Assembly (NCBI GenBank): GCA_020444005.1
Contig: JAHLLU010000062.1
Location: forward strand, 1 to 9,082
DNA from: an archaeon
Lineage (GTDB): Archaea > Thermoproteota > Bathyarchaeia > TCS64
Direction: 5' to 3'
Length of the DNA: 9,082 bases
Positions within the stretch are counted from its first letter, which is position 1. Each line of letters starts with the position of its first letter. The notes beneath the pieces are model-generated. The model was not told the origin of the DNA. It worked only from the letters and a program-made list of their open reading frames with translations, and ran no database searches. This document shows positions 1 through 5,307 of the stretch, piece by piece. A program made the position numbers and the translations under genes.

Positions 1-284
1 CTCTGTGACTCTACGAGTTCAAGCCGTCTTCTTGATTCCCTGAGTGCCTGAACCTCGCTTTGGGAGACAAGTTTGTAGGCTTCTTGTATCTCCTCCTGTG
101 TTACCTTGAAGGATTCTAGTCTGACTTTATCGAACTTTTCAGTGTACTCGGTTACTGCTTGGTCTCCACGCTCAGCCACATCATCAACGATGGGCTTCAC
201 ATAATCCAACAATTCACGGTCTGATGCCGAGACGTTTGGCCAACGCCCCTCAAGAACCTCATCTGGATCTGTTATCTGCCTCAT
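1..284 (-). CDS. hisD: Histidinol dehydrogenase, N-terminal part (cut by window edge)
   Basis: Histidinol dehydrogenase makes the last two oxidations of histidine biosynthesis, histidinol to histidine, using NAD+ and a bound zinc ion in the cytoplasm. Only the first 94 residues are in the window, so the catalytic residues are not visible. What is seen matches the family's N-terminal region: an opening with TDPDEVLEGRWPNVS, a helix ending in VAERGDQAVTEYTEKFD (the usual 'GD.A..e.T.kFD' block), then VTQEEIQEAYKLVS and an Arg-rich helix leading to the 'ESQ' segment. The ATG at 284-282 overlaps the hisG stop (TGA 283-281) in an ATGA junction, and GGAG at 296-293 inside hisG is the likely SD. The start is therefore well supported and translation is probably coupled to hisG. 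The identification rests on my recall of the N-terminal pattern and the hisG neighbour. Confidence 0.85.
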   Translation of the reverse strand, partial: MRQITDPDEVLEGRWPNVSASDRELLDYVKPIVDDVAERGDQAVTEYTEKFDKVRLESFKVTQEEIQEAYKLVSQSEVQALRESRRRLELVESQ

Positions 285-1261
285 TTCCCATTCTCCAAGA
301 CTATCTCTTCGAGGGGGAGAACCTGACGAGGCTCATAGAGTACCAAGCCCTGGGCAAGCGTCCTCAGCGTCGGCAGTATCTGTATGAACTCGTCCTTGTC
401 AATTACTGTGTTGATGGCACACCACTCAGGGTCACTAAGATCGCTGATAGTGGGTCGCTTCAAAGCTGGCAACTGAGCAAGTAACTCATCAAGATTGGAT
501 TTTTTCACGTTAGCGAAGATGTGCAGCTTCTTTGCTCCATCAACAGCACCCCTCAGCAACGTCAATATATCCAGTATCTTCTCCTTCTTCTCAGGATCAA
601 TAAGCGCCTGTTTGTTAGCGATCAGCAACGCGCTGGTGCGCATAACCTCCTCGATGACCTTCAAACCATTCTGCTGTAGACTTGTACCAGTCTCGATAAC
701 CTCTACGATTGCATCAGCGTCCTCCGGTGGCTTTGCTTCGGTTGCCCCAAAGCTTAGATAGATAGCGACTCGCTCGTTCTCGCCTATTCTCCACCAAGGG
801 GTGATGACTACTGGCTCCTTGTCTCCGTATTCCTCTTTGTAAGCTGGGTCTTGTTTGATGTACTCCTTTGCTGCGTTAAGGTACTCTGTGCTAATCCTTA
901 GCGTAGAGCCCTCATCAATGCTTTTTCTGATTAAGTCTGATAGGCTGTTTACGTTACTCCATATCTTAGATACGGCAATAACCAGTCTTACCTTTGCGTA
1001 CTCCAAGTCGAGTAGTGTCTCGACATCTGCTTTGTTCTCAGCAACCCAGTCTCTTCCACTGATACCAACATCCTGAACACCCTCACTGACATAAGTAGGA
1101 ATCTCCTGTGGACGTAGTACCTTCAACTCTATCTCGGGGTCGTTTATCCCCGGTCTGTAGGTACGGTCATGTCCTGTTATCCTGTAGCCTGCTCTTTCAA
1201 GTATCTTTAGTGTCTGGTCTCCAAGGTGACCCTTGGGTATCGCGAATTTTACTTTAGTCAA
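281..1261 (-). CDS. hisG: ATP phosphoribosyltransferase, long form (HisG)
   Basis: This enzyme catalyses the first committed step of histidine biosynthesis, joining ATP and PRPP to give phosphoribosyl-ATP, and is normally feedback-inhibited by histidine. The 326-residue product opens with the family motif KFAIPKGHLGDQTLKIL (residues 5-21). It has the GISGRDWV segment (66-73) and the PRPP-binding loop ETGTSLQQNGL (190-200). A C-terminal domain of about 80 residues (roughly 245-325) fits the ACT-like regulatory domain of HisG-long, so a HisZ partner is not expected. The only possible start in frame is TTG at 1261-1259, since TAA closes the frame at 1285-1283; AGGAG at 1275-1271 sits 9 nt upstream. 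The protein is somewhat longer than the usual 280-300 residues because of extra sequence around residues 138-165, before the 'SFGATEAKPPEDADAIVE' strand. It is followed directly by hisD. Confidence 0.93.
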   Translation of the reverse strand: MTKVKFAIPKGHLGDQTLKILERAGYRITGHDRTYRPGINDPEIELKVLRPQEIPTYVSEGVQDVGISGRDWVAENKADVETLLDLEYAKVRLVIAVSKIWSNVNSLSDLIRKSIDEGSTLRISTEYLNAAKEYIKQDPAYKEEYGDKEPVVITPWWRIGENERVAIYLSFGATEAKPPEDADAIVEVIETGTSLQQNGLKVIEEVMRTSALLIANKQALIDPEKKEKILDILTLLRGAVDGAKKLHIFANVKKSNLDELLAQLPALKRPTISDLSDPEWCAINTVIDKDEFIQILPTLRTLAQGLVLYEPRQVLPLEEIVLENGK

Positions 1262-1270
1262 ATCTGGTGT

Positions 1271-1275
1271 CTCCT
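1271..1275 (-). promoter_or_regulatory. Shine-Dalgarno site deciding the TTG start of hisG
   Basis: AGGAG on the minus strand lies 9 nt upstream of the TTG at 1261. There is no ATG or GTG in frame between the upstream stop and the conserved start of the protein, so this site fixes the non-ATG start. Confidence 0.7.
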
Positions 1276-1341
1276 GTTTTTGTTATCCTAGAACCCACTA
1301 GAAGTGGTTGTTTCTTAGAAATCGTGGTATATTGTCGCTGA

Positions 1342-1349
1342 GATAAAGT
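1342..1349 (-). promoter_or_regulatory. hisG: Candidate TATA box for hisG (proximal)
   Basis: The minus strand reads ACTTTATC here. Archaeal transcription usually starts about 25 nt downstream, which would be near 1320 and give a leader of about 60 nt that includes the hairpin at 1295-1307. A stronger-looking CCTTTATA box further upstream (1443-1436) is an alternative that would give a leader of about 150 nt. The choice cannot be made from sequence. Confidence 0.35.
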
Positions 1350-1526
1350 AATCTGACTAGAGATGAATACAAACGCCTCTAGTGAATATACTCCCTCATT
1401 TCACTTCCACAGACACCCACTGTACTAGGATCAAGTATAAAGGTTTCTAGACAAAGAAGGGTACACTGGTTGTCTCACCTAGATGCGACCATACAAATGT
1501 GGCTAGTAGCGTCAATAGTTGGAAAA

Positions 1527-1534
1527 CCTTTATA
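1527..1534 (+). promoter_or_regulatory. TATA box of the uL13-uS9-eL13 operon
   Basis: CCTTTATA preceded by the A-rich GGAAAA fits an archaeal BRE/TATA element. The predicted transcription start is near 1557-1560, about 35 nt before the uL13 start codon, a normal short leader that carries the SD-like AGGATGA. A second TATA-like stretch (AGTATAAA, 1434-1441) further upstream is less likely for this operon. Confidence 0.6.
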
Positions 1535-1595
1535 GCCATAAATGTGGTTCAGTGGGGTGCATTAGGCGACTCTAGCCATAAAAAGGATGAAAAAC

Positions 1596-2021
1596 ATGAG
1601 CACTAGAACAGTCATAGACGGGGACGGCCTCATACTAGGCAGAATGTCAAGTATAGTAGCCAAGAGGCTTCTAGCAGGGGAAACTATTGATATCGTTAAC
1701 GCCGAGAAAATGGTCGTATCGGGCAAGAAAAAGATGGTTATCAACAAGGAGAAAGAGTTCCTAAACGTGGGTGGACACGAGAAAGGACCAGTTCATTTCC
1801 GCCAGCCACACAGGATCGTCAGGAGAACCATCAGAGGTATGCTGCCCTACCGCAAAGCTCACGGCAGAGAAGCCTTCAAGAGACTCAAGGTTCACATCGG
1901 GGTCCCAGACGAACTATCTGGAGCCGAGCTGGAGAAGATGGAGAAATACCATAGCAGCAACCTGAACCGCAGGTTCGTGACCGTTGGAGAGATCGCCGAG
2001 AATATCGGCTGGAAGAAGTGA
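1596..2021 (+). CDS. rpl13: Ribosomal protein uL13 (archaeal L13)
   Basis: This large-subunit ribosomal protein binds 23S rRNA early in 50S assembly. The conserved opening VIDGDGLILGRMSSIVAKRL and the following IVNAEKMVVSG block, then GPVHFRQPHRIVRRTIRGML, are classic archaeal/eukaryotic uL13 signatures, with the basic KAHGREAFKRLKVHIGVP segment after them. With the start at ATG 1596 the product is 141 residues, normal for archaea. An ATG at 1587 in the same frame would add three residues, but the SD-like AAGGATGA (1583-1590) overlaps that codon and is better placed for 1596. The stop codon TGA (2019-2021) forms part of the GTGA that serves as SD for uS9. It is the first gene of the operon; eL18, which often precedes uL13 in archaea, is not present here. 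Confidence 0.95.
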   Translation: MSTRTVIDGDGLILGRMSSIVAKRLLAGETIDIVNAEKMVVSGKKKMVINKEKEFLNVGGHEKGPVHFRQPHRIVRRTIRGMLPYRKAHGREAFKRLKVHIGVPDELSGAELEKMEKYHSSNLNRRFVTVGEIAENIGWKK

Positions 2022-2028
2022 ATTAGTA

Positions 2029-2442
2029 TTGTCAACAAGTAAGAAGAAGAGCGTGCTGGCAACCGGTAAACGCAAGACCAGCAAGGCAAGGGTTGTCGTC
2101 TCCGAGGGCAAGGGCAGGATCAGGGTCAACAATGTACCAATCCACCTAGTAGAGCCATATCTAGCACGTGAGAAGATTCTGGAACCATACATGCTAGCGG
2201 GAGACTACAAGGACCGCGTAGATATCAGCATCAACACAAACGGCGGAGGCTTCATGAGCCAAGCCGAGGCAGCCCGTATGGGCATCGCACAGGGAATGGT
2301 AAAGTTCACACGCAGTAAGAGACTCAGGAGTAAATACCATGAGTACGACAGAACCATGCTAGCCGGTGACGCACGCCGTAAAGAGTCCAAGAAATTCGGT
2401 GGACCAGGCGCACGCCGCAGGAAACAGAAGAGCTACAGGTGA
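2029..2442 (+). CDS. rps9: Ribosomal protein uS9 (archaeal S9)
   Basis: This small-subunit protein has a C-terminal tail that reaches the P-site tRNA. Conserved blocks are KSVLATGKRKTSKARVVV near the start, a central NTNGGGFMSQAEAARMGIAQG, and the family's C-terminal signature YDRTMLAGDARRKESKKFGG followed by GARRRKQKSYR; the terminal KSYR is the tRNA-contacting end. The likely start is TTG at 2029, giving 137 residues. It lies 7 nt after a GTGA (2018-2021) that includes the uL13 stop. The frame is open further upstream inside uL13, but that stretch does not resemble S9. A GTA codon, not a start, lies just before. The stop TGA (2440-2442) lies within the AGGTGATC that serves as SD for eL13. 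Confidence 0.94.
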   Translation: MSTSKKKSVLATGKRKTSKARVVVSEGKGRIRVNNVPIHLVEPYLAREKILEPYMLAGDYKDRVDISINTNGGGFMSQAEAARMGIAQGMVKFTRSKRLRSKYHEYDRTMLAGDARRKESKKFGGPGARRRKQKSYR

Positions 2443-2447
2443 TCAAT

Positions 2448-2762
2448 ATGGTACGCTTTATCACACCTATTGTAGAATCTGGCGACCGTGTCCGTGAGGG
2501 CAAGGGTTTCAGCTTAGCAGAGCTAAAGGAAGTCGAGCTCTCAGCCGTAAAGGCACAGAGCCTAGGTATCCCAGTTGATACCCGCAGGGGTACAAGCCAC
2601 GAGGAGAACGTGGAAACACTCAAAGAGTTCCTTAAGGACGCCAAGAACCTTGATATCAAGGTCGAGAAGCCCAAGATGGTGAACAAGCCCATCCGTGGAC
2701 GCGCTTTCCGGGGTAAGACCAGCGCTGGTCAGAGGATGCGCTATCTCAGCCGCAAGAAGTAG
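2448..2762 (+). CDS. rpl13e: Ribosomal protein eL13 (L13e)
   Basis: eL13 is a large-subunit protein found in eukaryotes and in TACK and Asgard archaea. The diagnostic block is visible: VREGKGFSLAELKEVEL, then AQSLGIPVDTRRGTSHEENVETLKEFL, matching the eukaryotic 'vRaGrGFSLeELr...Ar.iGI.VDpRR' pattern and the helix after it. With ATG 2448 the product is 104 residues; the in-frame GTG at 2439 would give 107 and a 4-nt overlap with uS9. I prefer 2448 because AGGTGATC (2437-2444) is an SD at good distance. The last 30 or so residues (KPKMVNKPIRGRAFRGKTS and then GQRMRYLSRKK) form a strongly basic tail beyond the core of short crenarchaeal L13e. Its place directly after uS9, where rpoN/rpoK often sit in archaea, is notable. 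Confidence 0.88.
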   Translation: MVRFITPIVESGDRVREGKGFSLAELKEVELSAVKAQSLGIPVDTRRGTSHEENVETLKEFLKDAKNLDIKVEKPKMVNKPIRGRAFRGKTSAGQRMRYLSRKK

Positions 2763-2767
2763 CTGAA

Positions 2768-2786
2768 TTTTTTTCATTTTAGTTTT
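2768..2786 (+). terminator. Oligo-T terminator after the ribosomal operon
   Basis: Five nt after the eL13 stop there is a run of seven T, then CA, four T, AG and four T. Such T-rich stretches without a strong hairpin are typical archaeal intrinsic terminators. The next promoter starts about 12 nt downstream. Confidence 0.7.
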
Positions 2787-2797
2787 CATTAGACAGG

Positions 2798-2805
2798 CTT
2801 ATCTA
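2798..2805 (+). promoter_or_regulatory. Candidate TATA box of the regulator/exporter operon
   Basis: CTTATCTA after the T-rich terminator is the best TATA-like element before the regulator gene. It predicts a transcription start around 2826-2832, immediately before the TTG at 2835. The mRNA would then be leaderless or nearly so, which agrees with the absence of an SD there. Confidence 0.45.
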
Positions 2806-2810
2806 TTACA

Positions 2811-2834
2811 CTACAACCTATTGTAGCGATACAA
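2811..2834 (+). promoter_or_regulatory. Putative operator: alternating TACAA half-sites
   Basis: Three half-sites alternate in orientation with exact 9-bp spacing: TACAA (2812-2816), TTGTA (2821-2825) and TACAA (2830-2834), separated by the 4-nt spacers CCTA and GCGA. The first pair extends to the 6-bp palindrome CTACAA/TTGTAG. The array lies between the TATA-like box and the start codon of an ArsR-type winged-helix gene, where a bound dimer would block transcription initiation. The site is seen directly; its use as operator for the adjacent regulator is inferred. Confidence 0.55.
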
Positions 2835-3452
2835 TTGCGGCCCAAGGTGCAGATCATCACTGACCCAGAAGTAGGGAAACTCCTCGCAGACGAGACACGT
2901 AGAAAAATTCTGAGGATACTCAGCCACGAAGAGATGAGCGCCACCGATCTCGCCAAGAAACTCGATAAAAACCACAGCAGCATAGTCCACCACCTGAATA
3001 CACTGTTGGACGCTGGTTTGATCACGGTTACGAGGGAAGAACAGGTACGAAACATGATACAGCCTTACTATTTGTCGGTGAGTGAGGACTTCCACGTAAG
3101 CTACAGGGTAACAGAGGCACTGGAGGAAGACCCCGATTACTCGGCATATACAATGGAATACTTGGACAACCTCGTTAAAGCTCTAGGTATGTATGGAGTC
3201 GAGATACCCGTGAATGAAAAACAACGGGTAAAACAGTTGTTGTTGAAGCTCCATCTGTATAACAAACGGGGTTTTGAGGAAAGGGTTAGCAGAAAGATTA
3301 ACGATGGGGATATTGGACGCTATACACAGCGCAGTATCGCCCACATAATTTCACATGTACAACTCATGAGCAGCCCAGAGTACGAGGCAGCGATAGCCGA
3401 ACTCAGGGAGATCATGAACAAGTACAGTGGGAGCACATGGGATGTCCAGTAA
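2835..3452 (+). CDS. ArsR-like winged-helix transcriptional regulator
   Basis: This is a probable DNA-binding repressor of 205 residues. Residues 10-30 (DPEVGKLLADETRRKILRIL) are the typical first helix of ArsR-type domains. Residues 34-63 hold the helix-turn-helix, with SATDLAKKLDKNHSSIVHHL as helix pair and recognition helix, followed by LLDAGLITV leading into the wing. The remaining 130 residues have no cysteine or clear metal site and look helical; they may form a dimerisation or ligand-sensing domain. I do not recognise the ligand. The start is TTG at 2835, without an SD and perhaps leaderless; GTG at 2847 is an alternative. The gene overlaps the first ABC subunit gene by 11 nt, so it most likely controls the exporter genes and itself through the TACAA array just upstream. 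Confidence 0.82.
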   Translation: MRPKVQIITDPEVGKLLADETRRKILRILSHEEMSATDLAKKLDKNHSSIVHHLNTLLDAGLITVTREEQVRNMIQPYYLSVSEDFHVSYRVTEALEEDPDYSAYTMEYLDNLVKALGMYGVEIPVNEKQRVKQLLLKLHLYNKRGFEERVSRKINDGDIGRYTQRSIAHIISHVQLMSSPEYEAAIAELREIMNKYSGSTWDVQ

Positions 3453-5307
3453 ACAGAAGAAGAGCGGCCTAAGTACATTCAAGCGGCTCTTCGGGTACAT
3501 CACAAAGTACTGGGAAACAAAAGCAATCATAGTTGTAATTGTTTTAACGGTGTTTTTCTCGGTTCTCTCACCAGCAATAATCGGTAACATCGTGGACGCT
3601 GTTGGATATATCGCAGCCGGTGAACCCATACCGGAGGCAACGGGTATTGAGGGTTTTGTAAACCAGATGATGATCCCCGTAGCAAACTGGTATAGTGCAT
3701 CAGGTGGTATCGAGTACAATCAGGCAATGCTGACGGTGTTTAGCCTGAGTCTTATTATATTCGCCTTACTAGAGGGCGGACTCAGTTACACGCAGCGTTA
3801 CACGTTGGAGATCATTAGTCAACGTGCAGGCTTTGAGATACGCGACGACCTCTATGAGAGCTTACTGGAGCAGAGTTTCAGTTTCTACGACCAACAAAGA
3901 ACAGGACAATTGATGGCTAGGGCAACGGGAGACATCAACATGCTGGGTAGGTTCTTCAACTTTGGTTTCAGACTCGCGTTAAGCAACGGGTTATTGCTGA
4001 TACTGGTCATTTACAGCATGGTCTCCATCAATTTTCGCTTAACAGGTGTCTCAATCATCATCTTACCCTTCCTACTATACACTACACTCAACTTCAGCAG
4101 TAGAATCCGCCCCATGTGGGGAGAAGTAAGGGAACAAAACGGCGAGATCACCGCAGTTCTACAGGAAAATCTAAGTGGACTCAGGGTAGTCAGGGGCTTC
4201 AGCCGGGAAAAGTATGAGGAGGAAAAGTTCTGGGCTGAGCTCATGAAGTATTTTGATATCAACATCAGGATGGCGAAGCTAAGAGCAAAGTTCAGACCCC
4301 TTGTTGGTCTCATCAGCGGGGTAGGAATTGTTATCGTCATCATGTATGGTGGCACCTTGGTGATTCAAGGAGCCATCAGCCTCGGTAGCCTCATCGCGTT
4401 CTACTTCTACATAGCTAGACTCATGGGTCCAGTACGTATGCTTGGCTTCATGACAGGCATGTTCGTAAGAGCCCAAGCAGCCGCGGAGCGTGTCTTTGAG
4501 ATAATTGATGCAGAGATTGATGTTCATGATAAGCCTGACGCGGAGGAAATGCAATTAGTCGTTGGACACATCAAGTTTGAGGATGTATGGTTCAGCTACG
4601 ATGGTGAAAACATGGTTCTCAAGGACATCGACTTGGTGGTAAACCCGGGTCAGACTGTCGCCATCCTCGGAGCAACTGGAAGCGGTAAAAGCAGCATAAT
4701 CAACCTGATCCCAAGGTTCTATGATGTCACCAAGGGCTGTATCAAGCTTGACGGCGTGGACATCAGAGACCTAAAGATCAAGAACCTAAGAAGCCACATC
4801 GGCATCGTCAGACAAGACCCATTCATATTCAGCACAACCCTCAAGGAAAACATAGCATATGGCGTCAAAAAAGCCACAGACCAAGAAATAGAGGAAGCGG
4901 CGCGTCAAGCCAAGATACACGAGTTTATTGACGGATTGCCTGACAGATATGATACAAAAGTAGGGGAGAGAGGAGTAACTCTCAGTGGTGGACAGAAGCA
5001 ACGAGTAGCCATAGCAAGGGCTTTGCTCAAGAACCCCAAGATACTGATACTGGACGACAGCACCAGCAGCGTGGACACCCAGACCGAGTACGAGATACAG
5101 CAGGCGTTAGACGAGTTATTGGAGAACAGAACTACCTTCATCATCACCCAGCGTCTCAGCAGCATCAAGAAAGCTGACTATATCATCGTCTTAGAGGACG
5201 GCGAGATACATGAAGAAGGTACCCATGAAACGTTGATGACGCAGAATGGGATATACAGACGGCTCTATGAGACCCAGATCACTGGAGCTACAGGAGGCAC
5301 AATCTAA
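3442..5307 (+). CDS. ABC exporter half-transporter, subunit with degenerate ATP site
   Basis: This is a type IV ABC exporter subunit (621 residues): an N-terminal six-helix membrane domain (helices near 28-50, 94-116, 176-196, 199-215, 286-308, 312-335) and a C-terminal ATPase domain. Walker A is GATGSGKSS from residue 410, the Q-loop lies in GIVRQDPFIF, and the signature LSGGQ is at 514-518. Walker B is ILILDD (534-539), where Asp539 replaces the catalytic Glu. In the H-loop, FIITQRLS has Gln570 in place of the His. These two losses mark the degenerate half of heterodimeric exporters such as TM287/288. The external loop after helix 1 (about 52-93) is long. The start is ATG 3442, with GGGAG (3429-3433) 8 nt upstream; an in-frame GTG at 3427 is less likely. 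The substrate is unknown (drug, lipid or peptide possible). The next gene overlaps by 1 nt. Confidence 0.93.
   Translation: MSSKQKKSGLSTFKRLFGYITKYWETKAIIVVIVLTVFFSVLSPAIIGNIVDAVGYIAAGEPIPEATGIEGFVNQMMIPVANWYSASGGIEYNQAMLTVFSLSLIIFALLEGGLSYTQRYTLEIISQRAGFEIRDDLYESLLEQSFSFYDQQRTGQLMARATGDINMLGRFFNFGFRLALSNGLLLILVIYSMVSINFRLTGVSIIILPFLLYTTLNFSSRIRPMWGEVREQNGEITAVLQENLSGLRVVRGFSREKYEEEKFWAELMKYFDINIRMAKLRAKFRPLVGLISGVGIVIVIMYGGTLVIQGAISLGSLIAFYFYIARLMGPVRMLGFMTGMFVRAQAAAERVFEIIDAEIDVHDKPDAEEMQLVVGHIKFEDVWFSYDGENMVLKDIDLVVNPGQTVAILGATGSGKSSIINLIPRFYDVTKGCIKLDGVDIRDLKIKNLRSHIGIVRQDPFIFSTTLKENIAYGVKKATDQEIEEAARQAKIHEFIDGLPDRYDTKVGERGVTLSGGQKQRVAIARALLKNPKILILDDSTSSVDTQTEYEIQQALDELLENRTTFIITQRLSSIKKADYIIVLEDGEIHEEGTHETLMTQNGIYRRLYETQITGATGGTI

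Larger units (their letters stand above)
1262..1595. other. Divergent intergenic region between hisG and the uL13 operon
   Basis: No gene or structured RNA is recognised in this stretch. On the minus strand, two TATA-like boxes could serve hisG: CCTTTATA (1443-1436) and ACTTTATC (1349-1342). On the plus strand, CCTTTATA (1527-1534) fits the uL13 promoter. Other visible structure is a short hairpin CCACT-AGA-AGTGG (1295-1307), an AGTGAA/TTCACT inverted repeat (1381-1386 and 1400-1405), a 10-bp direct repeat (1533-1542 and 1573-1582) and nine CTAG tetranucleotides. No tRNA T-loop pattern and no convincing C/D-box pattern was found. Confidence 0.5.

Noticed and set aside
224..484. Open frame of 86 codons on the plus strand
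   Set aside because: It lies antisense to the hisG/hisD junction; the minus-strand products have clear family motifs and SD sites.
1321..1375. Possible C/D-box guide RNA (CTGA and GATGAA words)
   Set aside because: The boxes are not in the right order or spacing on either strand, and no paired C'/D' set is present.
1984..2028. N-terminal extension of uS9 into uL13
   Set aside because: The frame is open, but the extra residues do not resemble S9, and the TTG at 2029 has an SD and gives the normal family length.
3351..3719. 122-codon open frame on the minus strand over the regulator/ABC junction
   Set aside because: Both plus-strand genes there are supported by motifs; this is an antisense shadow.
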